From positions 1 through 64,000 of the forward strand of contig NZ_FODV01000012.1 of the NCBI RefSeq assembly GCF_900110465.1: a stretch of 64,000 nt of DNA, in the 5' to 3' direction. Of the stretch, positions 24,909 to 33,889 are shown piece by piece. Positions within the stretch are counted from its first letter, which is position 1, and every line of letters starts with the position of its first letter. The position numbers were made by a program, and so were the translations under genes. The notes beneath the pieces were generated by a model. That model made no database searches. It saw only the letters and a list, made by a program, of their open reading frames with translations, and was not told the origin of the DNA. This DNA is from Halogranum amylolyticum. GTDB lineage: Archaea > Halobacteriota > Halobacteria > Halobacteriales > Haloferacaceae.

Positions 24909-27775
24909 TCTCCGTCACCTCCGTCGATCTTCTCGACTTCGACGCGAACGTCGCTGTTCACTCCCGTCGGTCCCCAGTAGTTCGGGGAGAACGAGAGGTG
25001 TTCACCGCTCTCTTCGGGGTACTGGACGAGCTGAGTGGGTTTCATGTACATGGGCACGAGCGTGTTGAAGTTGTTGCGACTGGCGAACTGGAACTTCTCC
25101 CACGCGAAGAACATCCGCGCCGTCCCGGGTTCGCCACTCGGGTAGATCTTCACCTGAAGTTCGACCGACCCGAGGTCGTTGTAGAGGCGGACGGTATCGC
25201 CGTCTTCGACGTCGCGAGCAGCAGCGTCATCCGGGTTCAGGTAGACGACGGGCTCGCCACGCTGGAGGCGCAACAGCGTCTCGTTGTCTCGCCACGTCGA
25301 GTGGATCGACCACCGACCGTGCGGGGTGTTGTACCGCAGCGGATACTCGTCGGGGTCCTGTTCGTTCGTCGGCTGTTTGTGCGTCGGCAGTTCCTCACCG
25401 AGGTCGAGGAACCAGTCGTGGTCGATGTAGTACTGCTGGCGACCGGTGAACGTCGGCCAGGGCTCTTTGTCCTGGACGAACTGCTTCCACGGGGTGTACG
25501 CCTCGCCCTCCTCGATGGGCGAGGTCCAGTGATCGCCCGTCGCCAGGAACCGGCGCGGCTGCTCTTCGATCTGATCGAACGTGATCCGGTCGTCGACGTC
25601 CTGTGGGTTAGTCTCCTCGGAGTGGTCGAGGATGAACTCACAGGCCGCTCTGTCCGCTTCGAGCGCTCCCTCCTCGCCGGTCAGCCAGTCTCTGACGTAG
25701 TCGTCGTAGACCGACTGTAAGTCGATCTCCCGGTCGAACTTCCGGTCCTGCACGGGGGCGAGTCCACGCTCGGTCGCGATCTCCTGGATCTTCTCGGCGA
25801 GGAGACGGAAGATCTCCCAGTCCGTCTTCGACTCGCCGAGCGGTTCGACAGCCGGCGTAAACGGGTGGACGTAGCTGTGCATGTCCGTCATCGAGAGGTC
25901 GTACTTCTCGTAGTGACTCGCCGTCGGGAGGACGATGTCGCTGTACAGCGCCGTCGAGTCCATACGGAAGTTTATGTCGACCACGAGGTCCAGTTTCGGC
26001 CAGAGCGTCTCCTCGACGGCGACGTTCCCCTTCGCCTGGTTGAAGTAGTTCCCTCGCCAGACGAGCATCACCGACGGGTCGGGCCGCGACCCGTTCGGTC
26101 GCTCTGCGGGGTACAGCGGCATCCACCCGTTGTCGACCGACTCCCGGATGCGCCGGGCGGTGTCCTCGTCGGTGTTGTCCAGAATCCCCGCGTGGTAGTA
26201 CGTCCACAGCGTCGTCGCGACGCCGCGGACGTTCCCAGTCGGATACGACAGTTCCGAGAACCCGTGGGACGCCCACATCTTCTCTTGGCCGACGTAGTGG
26301 TCGAGTCCGGTCCCCTGTCGGCCGAGATTCCCGGTGAGCGTCACGAGCAACTGGATGGCGCGGTTCGCGAGATCGTTGTGATACCAGTCGTTGACGCCCT
26401 TCCCGTGGATGATCTTCGCGCGTTCGGCCTGTGCGAACTCGCGAGCGACACGCTGGTGGGTCTCTTGGCCGACTCCCGACTCTTCGTTGACGTACTCGGG
26501 GGTGTACGTCGCGAGCTCGTCGCGGAGGCGCAGCCAGACGGTTCTGACACGGACGTCGCCGTCGCCCGTCGAGACCGTTCGGTCGACCGCCAGCTGCGGG
26601 TCGAACTCCAGTTCGATGCTCGCCTCCGAGTCGTACTTCCCGGCGCGGTTCCCGAGCGAACCCGGGGCGGTCCGAAGTGTTCCGTCGGCGTCCTGCATGA
26701 CGAAGACGTTCTCGTCGCCGCCGTCTCGGATGTCTGCACTCCGGAGGAACTTCCCCGTGTCTTCGCGGACGAGCAGCGGCATGTCGGTCTGCTCTTTGAG
26801 GTGCGCCTCGTCGTAGAGTTCCTCGTCGACGATCGTCCGGGCCATCCCGAGGGCGAGCACCGTGTCCGTTCCGGGTGTCGGTCCGATCCACTCGTCACAG
26901 TGGATGGCGGTCTGGGAGTAGTCGGTGAAGACGCCGACGCGTTTCGTCCCGTTGTAGCCCGCCTCGAGGAAGTACTTCGCGTCGGGGATGCGCGTGACGT
27001 TGATGTTCGACCCCCACGCGACGATGTAGTCGGCGTTGTACCAGTCGGCGCTCTCGGCGTTGTCCGTCTGGTGGCCCCACGTGATGGGCTGGCCGGGCGG
27101 GAGGTCCGAGTACCAGTCGTAAAAGGAGTGGCTCACGCCGCCGAGCAAGTTGACAAGTCGCGACCCGGAGGCAAACGAGACGGGGCTCATCGCAGGGATC
27201 GGCGTGAACCCGCTGATGGCGTCGTACCGCCCCGCGGTGACCTCCTCGACGAGTTTCTCGGCGATCTCGGTCAACGCCTCGTCCCATGATATCCGTTGCC
27301 ACTTCCCCTCGCCGCGGGCGCCAGTCCGTCGCAGGGGATACTTGATTCGCTGGTCGGCGTTGACGTAGTCCGAGTAGCACGCCCCCTTCTGACAGCCTCG
27401 AGGGTTCGGGTCGGGGACGCTCTCGTCGAAGCGAGGGTAGTCGCCGGCCTGCGACTCGCGCCAGACCTGTCCGTTCCGGACGAACACCTCCCACGAACAG
27501 CTCCCCGTGCAGTTGACGCTGTGGGTGCTCCGGGCGGTCGAGTCCCAGTCCCACTCCTCCCGGTAGAGGTCCTCCCAGTCGCGATAGGGGTAGTTACCGA
27601 TCGGGTCGTCGACGACTTCGAGACCGTCCATCCGAAGGAAGTCGTCTGCGAGTCCCGTCCCCGATGCACCGAGGAGTCCGGCGACGCCGATGCCTTTGAG
27701 GAATCCTCGCCGGTCGACTCCTGACAGCAGTGTGTTCGACTCGTCTCGTTCCGTGGCTTCGTGTCGATCAGTCAT
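24905..27775 (-). CDS. narG: Respiratory nitrate reductase catalytic subunit, Tat-exported
   Basis: 956 residues. Tat signal DRRGFLKGIGVAGLLG (21-36) shows that the active site faces outside. The FS0 cluster ligands are His85, Cys89, Cys93 and Cys128 (HSVNCTGSC...GCQKGAC). Asp220 in SFYDWYSDLP is the molybdenum ligand of NarG enzymes. Further bis-MGD motifs: DWYNADYIVAWGSNI, WIGPTPGTDTVLALGM, IHGKGVNDWYHNDLANRA, DSTALYSDIVLPTASHYEK. The C-terminal domain ends with the dinucleotide-binding barrel (GEPVVYLNPDDAAARDVEDGD). It reduces nitrate to nitrite with electrons from NarH. Its start overlaps the stop of the small membrane gene (ATGA). Confidence 0.95.
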   Translation of the reverse strand: MTDRHEATERDESNTLLSGVDRRGFLKGIGVAGLLGASGTGLADDFLRMDGLEVVDDPIGNYPYRDWEDLYREEWDWDSTARSTHSVNCTGSCSWEVFVRNGQVWRESQAGDYPRFDESVPDPNPRGCQKGACYSDYVNADQRIKYPLRRTGARGEGKWQRISWDEALTEIAEKLVEEVTAGRYDAISGFTPIPAMSPVSFASGSRLVNLLGGVSHSFYDWYSDLPPGQPITWGHQTDNAESADWYNADYIVAWGSNINVTRIPDAKYFLEAGYNGTKRVGVFTDYSQTAIHCDEWIGPTPGTDTVLALGMARTIVDEELYDEAHLKEQTDMPLLVREDTGKFLRSADIRDGGDENVFVMQDADGTLRTAPGSLGNRAGKYDSEASIELEFDPQLAVDRTVSTGDGDVRVRTVWLRLRDELATYTPEYVNEESGVGQETHQRVAREFAQAERAKIIHGKGVNDWYHNDLANRAIQLLVTLTGNLGRQGTGLDHYVGQEKMWASHGFSELSYPTGNVRGVATTLWTYYHAGILDNTDEDTARRIRESVDNGWMPLYPAERPNGSRPDPSVMLVWRGNYFNQAKGNVAVEETLWPKLDLVVDINFRMDSTALYSDIVLPTASHYEKYDLSMTDMHSYVHPFTPAVEPLGESKTDWEIFRLLAEKIQEIATERGLAPVQDRKFDREIDLQSVYDDYVRDWLTGEEGALEADRAACEFILDHSEETNPQDVDDRITFDQIEEQPRRFLATGDHWTSPIEEGEAYTPWKQFVQDKEPWPTFTGRQQYYIDHDWFLDLGEELPTHKQPTNEQDPDEYPLRYNTPHGRWSIHSTWRDNETLLRLQRGEPVVYLNPDDAAARDVEDGDTVRLYNDLGSVELQVKIYPSGEPGTARMFFAWEKFQFASRNNFNTLVPMYMKPTQLVQYPEESGEHLSFSPNYWGPTGVNSDVRVEVEKIDGGDGE

Positions 27776-27951
27776 TGTTCACACTCGATGAAAACCGTGA
27801 GTACTGCCAGTGCAACGCCGAGTGCACCGAACGCGATTCCGACCGCCGTCTGTCCGCCTGTCTCGAGACCGATCGCGACGAACGCGACGCCGAGCAGTTT
27901 GGTGAGTCGGTCGAGGCGACGGTAGCGAGTCGCCGAGAGCGTCACGCTCAT
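27772..27951 (-). CDS. 59-residue membrane protein between cytochrome b and narG
   Basis: Read directly: [20 protein letters not shown], then two hydrophobic stretches (LGVAFVAIGLETG and AVGIAFGALGVALAVLTVFI) and the end ECEQ. ATG at 27949-27951 overlaps the cytochrome b stop, and its TGA overlaps the narG ATG, so it is tightly built into the operon and surely translated. A helical hairpin of unknown role; candidates are a small accessory subunit of the cytochrome b complex or an assembly aid. It is too short to be caught by usual length cut-offs. Confidence 0.8.
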   Translation of the reverse strand: MSVTLSATRYRRLDRLTKLLGVAFVAIGLETGGQTAVGIAFGALGVALAVLTVFIECEQ

Positions 27952-29321
27952 CAGTCGTCACCTCCCCTCTCGTCGGTCGACTGGGGGTTCCGATCCGAGC
28001 GAGTTCGTTCGCCCCGTCCGCCGAGGACGAGATACGTGATGCCGCCCGCGAAAAGTGGTCCCAGAATCATCGACACGACGAGACCGGTCGTTATCGCGTC
28101 GGTAGTCGTTCCCAGAATCCCGGCGAGAATGTTGTTCATCCCCGCGATCGAGGCTATCATGATGAACACCACCGCCGCGATGCCGACGGCGGTTTGCCAG
28201 GGTCGATCGAGGGGACTCGCCGTAAAGTGCGTCGGCTTCTCGGACCGGTCGACGAACGGCCACAGGAACACCGCCGCGAAGACGAGTCCGGGGAGGAAGA
28301 TCCCTCCGATGAACTCGGTGTTGACGTGAATGTCCACGATCGGGATGGTGAAACTGAGCCACCCCGGGATGACCTTCAGGAAGCCGTAGAGCCACATCAA
28401 GAACCAGTCCGGCATGATCAGTCCCGGCGTCCCCGCCGGGTCGTTCGGTCCGTACTCTGCGATGTTGTGGACGGGAAGGAAGCCGGCGAGCAGCGACAGC
28501 GTCGCGAGTGTCAGGAAGAACACGACCGCGCTGACCGCCGCCTGGTTGGGGAACGCCGGGAGCCCGACGACCACACTGTCGTCATCCCGTGTGACTCGTC
28601 GCTGTCCGCTGACGTCGTCGTCGCGAGCGTGTTCGGTGTGTTTCTGTCGGATCAAGATCACCATGTGGACGCCGATGAGCCCCGCGATGATCGCGGGTAA
28701 GACGAACACGTGTAAAAAGTAGAACCGTGGAATCGTCGCACTCGACGGGAACTGTCCTCCGAAGACGAGTTTCGCGATGGCGTCACCGACGACTGGCACC
28801 GAGAGTGCGATGTTGTAACCGATGCCGGTCGCGGTGCTGGCGAACTCGTCGAAGGGGAGGGCGTACCCCGTATAGGCGGCGAACATCGACACGACTGCGA
28901 GACCGGTCCCGACGAGCCAGTTCGGTTCTCGTGGGTTCCGGTACGCGCCGGTGAAGAAGACGCGGAGCATGTGGAGCGCCATCGACGCGACGAACAGGTG
29001 GGCTGCCCAGTGGTGCATCCGCCGCAGGAGCATCCCGAACGGGACGTCGTAGGTGATGTGCAGGACGCTCACGAACGATTCGGGCAACTCGTCGCCCTGA
29101 TACTGAGCGACGCTCCCCTCGTAAGTGGTGGTACTCGTACTCGGTTCGAAGAAGAACCCCAGGAAGATGCCGGTCGCGACCAACACGAAGAAGCAGAACA
29201 GCGCGACCTCTCCGAGCAGGAACGAGTCCTCGGCCGGGAACGCCTTCCCGAGGAAAGTCTGTGCTCGCCTCAGATCGAATCGGGAGTCGAACCACTCGTA
29301 CGCCCGAGTGAGACGGCTCAC
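27951..29321 (-). CDS. narC: Cytochrome b subunit of the nitrate respiration complex
   Basis: 456 residues. The N-terminal half is a cytochrome b/b6 domain with paired haem histidines in helices ([21 protein letters not shown] and [21 protein letters not shown]). The C-terminal half, after a charged loop ([15 protein letters not shown]), resembles subunit IV with [16 protein letters not shown]. With the Rieske protein it should oxidise menaquinol on the outer side and feed the exported NarGH, instead of the NarI used by bacteria. Overlaps the Rieske gene by 4 nt. In Haloferax the equivalent gene is called narC. Confidence 0.9.
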   Translation of the reverse strand: MSRLTRAYEWFDSRFDLRRAQTFLGKAFPAEDSFLLGEVALFCFFVLVATGIFLGFFFEPSTSTTTYEGSVAQYQGDELPESFVSVLHITYDVPFGMLLRRMHHWAAHLFVASMALHMLRVFFTGAYRNPREPNWLVGTGLAVVSMFAAYTGYALPFDEFASTATGIGYNIALSVPVVGDAIAKLVFGGQFPSSATIPRFYFLHVFVLPAIIAGLIGVHMVILIRQKHTEHARDDDVSGQRRVTRDDDSVVVGLPAFPNQAAVSAVVFFLTLATLSLLAGFLPVHNIAEYGPNDPAGTPGLIMPDWFLMWLYGFLKVIPGWLSFTIPIVDIHVNTEFIGGIFLPGLVFAAVFLWPFVDRSEKPTHFTASPLDRPWQTAVGIAAVVFIMIASIAGMNNILAGILGTTTDAITTGLVVSMILGPLFAGGITYLVLGGRGERTRSDRNPQSTDERGGDD

Positions 29322-29986
29322 GACTCACCTCCCGGTCCAACTGTACCGACGAAGTCACCGGTCGCGACGAGTGTCCCCTCGCTCGAGAGCGTGATCGGGA
29401 GCTGTGGCAGTGGCCGGGGTGGCGGCCCACCGACGACGCTCGCGCCGTCTTGGAGATTGAACTTCCCGAAGTGACACGGGCAGACGAAGGTGTCGCCCTC
29501 TCGCTCCGAGACCATACAGCCGGCGTGCGTACAGACCTTCGAGAAGGCTGCATACCCGCTGATCGTGTACTCGGCTCGCGTCGATTCGCTGAACGCCTCC
29601 TCGGGGTAGCGGACGAGTAACGTCGGAGCCTTCTCGATACCGGGACGAGGTTCCGGGAAAACGGTTATCGCCTCCCCCATCGCGAGGGTGTCCTCGGTGA
29701 TGCGTGTCCCGGTACTATCGACGAGAGGGACGCCGTTCGAGTAGATCGGGCCCGTATATCTCCGTTCGAAGACGCGCGTGAGGCCGGCGAGGGGGGCAGC
29801 GAGACTTCCCAGTGCGGTGAGGCCACCGATCGTCGCAAGGATCTTCGCGTAGTCACGGCGGACGAGCGATGCCCTCGTGTCCGAGTAGATACTCGGCCGC
29901 CCGCCGTCGCTCCGACAGTCACAGCACGTGGCGGTCGAGTCGTCGGCCGTCGAGTTTCGCCCGTCGTCGTGAGGTGCGGTGGGCAT
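29318..29986 (-). CDS. narB: Rieske iron-sulfur protein
   Basis: 222 residues. An N-terminal Tat-like anchor ([28 protein letters not shown], about 42-70) is followed by the Rieske domain. Ligands for the [2Fe-2S] cluster are in CTHAGC and [10 protein letters not shown], with the usual [12 protein letters not shown] loop after them. A Cys-rich N-terminus ([10 protein letters not shown]) is unusual. It pairs with the cytochrome b downstream to move electrons from quinol to NarGH or to copper proteins. Three bases separate it from narA. Confidence 0.9.
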   Translation of the reverse strand: MPTAPHDDGRNSTADDSTATCCDCRSDGGRPSIYSDTRASLVRRDYAKILATIGGLTALGSLAAPLAGLTRVFERRYTGPIYSNGVPLVDSTGTRITEDTLAMGEAITVFPEPRPGIEKAPTLLVRYPEEAFSESTRAEYTISGYAAFSKVCTHAGCMVSEREGDTFVCPCHFGKFNLQDGASVVGGPPPRPLPQLPITLSSEGTLVATGDFVGTVGPGGES

Positions 29987-29989
29987 CGG

Positions 29990-30565
29990 TCAGTGCCCCC
30001 GCTGTTCTGCCACTTCGACGTGTGGCATGAACCACGCGTAGTACGCGATCGTCGACGCGGCCAACGAGAGAAACATTCCCGCCGCGTAGATGCCGAAATA
30101 CTGGGTTCGAGCGAGAGTCAGATACTCGCCCGTGAACAACGCTGCGAAGACGATCGCGAGGATCGTCAGCCCACCCATCACGACGATTCCCTCGATCGCA
30201 TCCGAGGAGTCGTGGTACTCGACGACCCACCGTGACTCCGTCTGAAACCACGGGAGACCGACTCGGCCACCGTCGGCGACAGCGGCATCCGCGTCGTCGT
30301 CGGGTCTAACGGCCTCGTTCATGAATCGGTGAGCTCCGCTGAGGACGCCGACGAGTCCGAAAAGTGCGACCCAGACGATGACGCCGACCTGACTCGGCGA
30401 GAGTTTGTTCGGCGTGTCGACGAACCCTGCCAGCGGTTGCATCTCAGTCACGCTCTGGTCGATTTCGATCTCCTCTGCCGGTGGCTCTCCCTGCAGGCCG
30501 ATGTACCACATCGGTAGGAGGACAGCCAACAGGACGACGCCGATTGTGACCGTTTCCTTTCTCAT
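29990..30565 (-). CDS. narA: NarA-like membrane protein, first gene of the nitrate reductase operon
   Basis: 191 residues from the ATG at 30563-30565 (MRKETVTIGVVLLAVLLPMW). Four hydrophobic helices: about 8-24, 57-75, 127-147 and 158-178. The loop carries GFVDTPNKLSPSQVGVIVW. It matches in position and architecture the first gene (narA) of the haloarchaeal nar operon, which precedes Rieske and cytochrome b. Role in the quinol-oxidising complex is likely but not shown. No haem ligand pair is evident. Confidence 0.7.
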   Translation of the reverse strand: MRKETVTIGVVLLAVLLPMWYIGLQGEPPAEEIEIDQSVTEMQPLAGFVDTPNKLSPSQVGVIVWVALFGLVGVLSGAHRFMNEAVRPDDDADAAVADGGRVGLPWFQTESRWVVEYHDSSDAIEGIVVMGGLTILAIVFAALFTGEYLTLARTQYFGIYAAGMFLSLAASTIAYYAWFMPHVEVAEQRGH

Positions 30566-30814
30566 ATCTCGATGGCTCGCTGGTGTGTTGTGGGGGTTCG
30601 AGCACCCCGCGACTCGACGACTGATTGCGGAACACCCTCGACGGTGGCTGAGACCGGGTCGAGGTGGCCGACTGCACGGTTGTGTAACCGCCGATCGACG
30701 ATACAAAATACTGCCTCGTGTGTTAGTAGTTCACAACCCACAGAACAACGGGTTTTTATAACTCTCAATCGGTCTGTAACGAGATTTTATGCCGATTGTC
30801 TGTCTCTTTCAATT
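30566..30814. promoter_or_regulatory. Divergent promoter region between narA and narO-like regulator
   Basis: About 250 bp. tttttataa (30753-30761) reads as a TATA box on both strands and lies about 53 bp before the narO-like ATG. On the minus strand a second AT patch (gtattttgtat near 30700-30710) may serve narA, leaving a leader of about 100 nt or more. The regulator probably controls both directions from here. Confidence 0.5.
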
Positions 30815-31441
30815 ATGGCTGAGGGAATACACGCGGAGATCGAACTCGCCTGTAAAGGCGCCTGTTCGATTGCGGCTCTCAGTGAGAACTCGACGATCTC
30901 GTCGGTGAAACGGGGGAATCCGAATGGATCGGATCTCGAACCGGTCGAGTTCACCGTCGAATCGGGTGACGACCCTGGAAACATGGAACCGCTCTTCTCG
31001 TACGAATCGAAGCGTGTCTATCGAACGCATCGCCACGTGGATCACACCTGCCCGTGCGACCACATCGAACAGTACGACTGTCTGGTGCGCGACGTCTACG
31101 CCGAACACGGACAGCTCCGGCTCACGTTCTTCACATACGACACCGAAACTCTCCGACAGATCATAGCGGAGTTGGAAGCCGCGTACGGAACAGTCCACAT
31201 TAGACGACTCACCCAGTCACAGATGAGCGACGGCGACTCCTCGCTCGTCTTTCTCGATCGGTCGCTGTTCACTCGTCGCCAACTCGAGATTCTGGAGGTC
31301 GCCCACGAGATGGGTTACTTCGAGTATCCGAAGGGGGCAAATGCGAAAGAAGTGGCCGCCGAAATCGGCGTGTCGAGGTCGACGTTCGTCGAGCATCTCT
31401 CGGCAGCACAGACCAAACTGCTGAACCAACTGCTGGGATAG
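30815..31441 (+). CDS. narO: NarO-like Bat-family regulator with N-terminal cysteines
   Basis: 208 residues from ATG 30815. The N-terminal sensor part holds cysteines at 13, 17, 79, 81 and 89 (CKGAC and CPCDHIEQYDC), enough for an Fe-S or metal site; the C-terminal HTH_10 is LFTRRQLEILEVAHEMGYFE...VSRSTFVEHLSAAQTKLL. This matches the haloarchaeal NarO regulator, which turns on nar and nir genes under low oxygen. It is divergent from the nar operon, and nirK follows on its 3' side. A tnpB remnant begins directly after its TAG. Confidence 0.83.
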   Translation: MAEGIHAEIELACKGACSIAALSENSTISSVKRGNPNGSDLEPVEFTVESGDDPGNMEPLFSYESKRVYRTHRHVDHTCPCDHIEQYDCLVRDVYAEHGQLRLTFFTYDTETLRQIIAELEAAYGTVHIRRLTQSQMSDGDSSLVFLDRSLFTRRQLEILEVAHEMGYFEYPKGANAKEVAAEIGVSRSTFVEHLSAAQTKLLNQLLG

Positions 31442-31493
31442 TGTCAACCGCCTCGGGGTCAAGCCCGAGGCTTGTCAGTGGACTCCCGTTCTA
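31442..31493. other. IS1341-type element end next to the narO stop codon
   Basis: tgtcaaccgcctcggggtcaag with the hairpin gcctcggg/cccgaggc (31450-31471) begins immediately after TAG. Nearly the same sequence follows another TAG at 59588-59590. It is the terminal region of the tnpB remnant that follows. Confidence 0.6.
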
Positions 31494-32069
31494 CCCACTC
31501 ACAGTGGGAGGCGAATACTCGCCGTTCACGTTCAACGTCCCTGACTTGAGGGCCAGTTGACTGGTGGCCCATCCACCGCGAGACTTCTGCCCGCGATGGA
31601 TATACCCGCAGTATCGGACGGCGATGTTCTTCGCCGCGTTGTAATCCGCGTTTACCTCGTACCCACAGTCCTGACACTTGAAGTGCTTGTCGTCCCGATT
31701 GTCTTCGTGAGTAAATCCACAGTACGAGCAACGCTGACTCGTGTACGCCGGATTCACGAAGTCCACAAACAACTCTGTGGATTCAACCTTGTACTCCACG
31801 AGTTCAACAAACTTGGCGGAGGCCCACTGCTGGAACTTCTAGCCATTAGCGATGTTCTCGTGGATGTGGTCGAGGTTCTCGAAAATGATGCCATCCACAT
31901 CCGCGTTGTGGGCTTCTTCGATGAGCTCGTTCGCTCGGTTGTGCAACCAGTCCAACGACCAGTCTGAGAAGCGACTGCCGATGGACTGAATCGTGAGGTG
32001 TGCGGAACGAGTGCCCGTCTGTTGCAGGCGTCCACGTCGGCGTTCGTACTCGTCGCGTTTGTGGGTGAG
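31491..32069 (-). pseudogene. tnpB: Truncated, nonsense-mutated tnpB remnant
   Basis: Minus-strand fragment of an IS1341-type TnpB. It retains LTHKRDEYERRRGRLQQTG, TRSAHLTIQSIGSRF, GIIFENLDHI, then a TAG at 31839-31841, then in the same frame the C-terminal zinc finger (CSYCGFTHEDN...CQDCGYEVNADYNAAKNI) with the last RuvC Asp. The N-terminal 60% is gone. Homology stops at about 32066-32070, where nirK sequence takes over on the other strand. The element is dead. Confidence 0.85.
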
Positions 32070-33110
32070 GGAGTCGGTGCGGTGGCAGTCGCTGGCTGCC
32101 TCAGCACGACGAACACTGGTCAGATTTCGGTCGACTCCGTCGCCACACCCGGATCGCTCACAGGGGCGCTTCCCGTCGACGTCGACCGCATCGCGGCCGA
32201 CCCCACGGCCATCCCCGGACCGATCATGCGGACGACCCCGGAGACGGTGGTCGTCGAACTCGAAACTCGTGAACTGGTTGCCGAAGTCGAACCCGGCGTG
32301 ACGTTCACGTACATGACGTTCGACAACCAGATCCCGGGGCCGTTCATCCGCACGCGGGTCGGAGACACGGTCGACCTCACCGTCACGAACCACCCGGACA
32401 ACTCGATGCCGCACAACATCGACCTCCACTCGGTCCGTGGTCCCGGCGGCGGGGCCGAAGACACGATGGTGATGCCGGGAGAGACGAAACGCATCACGTT
32501 CAAGGTGACCTATCCGGGACTATTCGTCTACCACTGCGCCGTCCCGAACCTCGATTACCACATCTCGGCGGGGATGTTCGGCGCGATCCTCGTCGAACCC
32601 GAGGAGGGGCTGCCGCCGGTCGACCACGAGTTCTACCTCGGCCAGCACGAACTCTACACGACGGGGGAGACTGGCGAGCAGGGACACCACGAGTTCGACT
32701 TCGAGGCGATGGCACGTGAAGACGCGACGTACGTCCTCATCAACGGGGAGAAGTACGCCATCGGACCGCAGGGGTACAACGACATGCAGATGACGGTCGG
32801 CGAAACCGCCCGCGTCTACTTCGCTGTCGGTGGGCCGAACCTGCTCAGCAGTTTCCACCCCATCGGATCGGTCTGGGACGAGGTCTACCCCCAAGGGGCC
32901 ATCGGCTCGGACCCACACCGATTCGTCCAGACGACGCCCGTCCTGCCGGGCAGTGCGGTCATCGCGATCCTCTCGGCACCCGTCCCGGGACCGATCAAGC
33001 TCGTCGACCACGCACTCAGCCGCGTCGCACGGAAGGGCTGTCTGGCTGCCATCGACGTGCAAGGCGAAGAAGACCCCGAGATCTACGATCCCGAGCCCGC
33101 CCAGGGGTGA
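31998..33110 (+). CDS. nirK: Copper nitrite reductase NirK with 5' end replaced by antisense tnpB
   Basis: 370 residues from a GTG at 31998. Ligands: type-1 Cu His139, Cys180, His188, Met193 (MPHNIDLH; FVYHCAVPNLDYHISAGMFG); type-2 Cu His144, His179, His287 (SSFHPIG). It reduces nitrite to NO outside the cell. Residues 25 onwards (GVGAVAVAGCLSTT) are the end of a normal lipoprotein signal with Cys34. Residues 1-24 come from sequence antisense to the tnpB remnant, so the Tat twin arginine and the native promoter are lost. By chance the new frame (SAFVLVAFVGEGVGAVAVAGC) is hydrophobic and could act as a Sec lipoprotein signal. Whether it is expressed is open; the core is intact. Confidence 0.85.
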   Translation: MCGTSARLLQASTSAFVLVAFVGEGVGAVAVAGCLSTTNTGQISVDSVATPGSLTGALPVDVDRIAADPTAIPGPIMRTTPETVVVELETRELVAEVEPGVTFTYMTFDNQIPGPFIRTRVGDTVDLTVTNHPDNSMPHNIDLHSVRGPGGGAEDTMVMPGETKRITFKVTYPGLFVYHCAVPNLDYHISAGMFGAILVEPEEGLPPVDHEFYLGQHELYTTGETGEQGHHEFDFEAMAREDATYVLINGEKYAIGPQGYNDMQMTVGETARVYFAVGGPNLLSSFHPIGSVWDEVYPQGAIGSDPHRFVQTTPVLPGSAVIAILSAPVPGPIKLVDHALSRVARKGCLAAIDVQGEEDPEIYDPEPAQG

Positions 33111-33242
33111 GCACGCCTGCGCCGGGCGCTCGCCGACTCCTCTCGGATCGAGAGTTCGACCCAACTGTGCGTCCACTCTTTCTTCCGAATATGATAGTTC
33201 GATACTTCAGACAGTCTTCGTCGGCTTCGAAGCAGTGAATGA

Positions 33243-33264
33243 CCACGGGTCAGGTGACCCGTGG
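33243..33264. repeat. Perfect 22-bp hairpin downstream of nirK
   Basis: ccacgggtca-gg-tgacccgtgg has a 10-bp stem and 2-base loop. It resembles the palindromic ends of IS200/IS605-type elements in this window and may be a solo end, or may serve as a terminator. Confidence 0.6.
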
Positions 33265-33309
33265 CAATCTGCTCGATATCTATATCGTCCGTGGCAGTGA
33301 CTATCTGAC

Positions 33310-33810
33310 ATGGCATCAGTACCAGACCTCGGTATCGAGATTCCGGAGATCACACAGGTCGCGTTCGTCGTTGAGGACATCGAAGACGGGATGGACCGCT
33401 TCGGCGCGCTCCTCGGCGTCGAACCGTGGGACGTCTACGAGTTCGAACCACCGACGCTCCACGACACGACGTTCCGCGGCGAGGACCGCGACTACAGCAT
33501 GACGCTGGCGCTCACCACCCTCGGCGGGACGATGCTCGAACTCATCGAACCAAAGGAGGGCGAGAGCATCTATACCGAACATCTAGATGAACACGGCGAA
33601 GGGCTCCACCACATCGCTTGCTTCGCGTTCGAGGACACGGAGTCGGTGGTCGAGACGTTCGAGGACAACGGCTTCCCCGTCCTCCAGAGCGGCGTCTACG
33701 GGGAGGTGCCGTACTGGTACTTCGACACCGCAGACGAGTTGAACGGCGTCATCTTCGAGACGGCGACGAACCTCGACGCCATGACCGAACCAGACAGACA
33801 GTACCCGTAG
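33310..33810 (+). CDS. VOC (glyoxalase/methylmalonyl-CoA epimerase-like) protein
   Basis: 166 residues. Two beta-alpha-beta-beta-beta modules: ITQVAFVVEDIEDGMDRFGALLG and GLHHIACFAFEDTESVVETFEDNG, with a late metal-type Glu in NGVIFETAT. The first metal position, usually His, is Gln16 here, so metal binding may be altered. Related to methylmalonyl-CoA epimerase and lactoylglutathione lyase-like enzymes; the substrate is unknown. It sits between nirK and the tnpB element with no sign of cotranscription. A T-rich tract (33830-33840) follows the stop. Confidence 0.7.
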   Translation: MASVPDLGIEIPEITQVAFVVEDIEDGMDRFGALLGVEPWDVYEFEPPTLHDTTFRGEDRDYSMTLALTTLGGTMLELIEPKEGESIYTEHLDEHGEGLHHIACFAFEDTESVVETFEDNGFPVLQSGVYGEVPYWYFDTADELNGVIFETATNLDAMTEPDRQYP

Positions 33811-33889
33811 GTACGGTGCTCGACGCGGGTTTTTGTTCTTCGAGAAACACAGTCGGAGTTCCGCCCGAGCCTGAGTTATGGAAGTTTCA

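Noticed and set aside
29990..31441. norB or other nitric oxide reductase near nirK
   Set aside because: No NorB-type frame with its histidine set is present; only narA-like, narO-like and the NnrS-like protein were found in this region and at 35.3-36.5 kb.
31491..31799. Separate zinc-ribbon protein of 102 residues
   Set aside because: It is the C-terminal zinc finger and RuvC-III part of the nonsense-mutated tnpB remnant, in the same frame as the upstream part.
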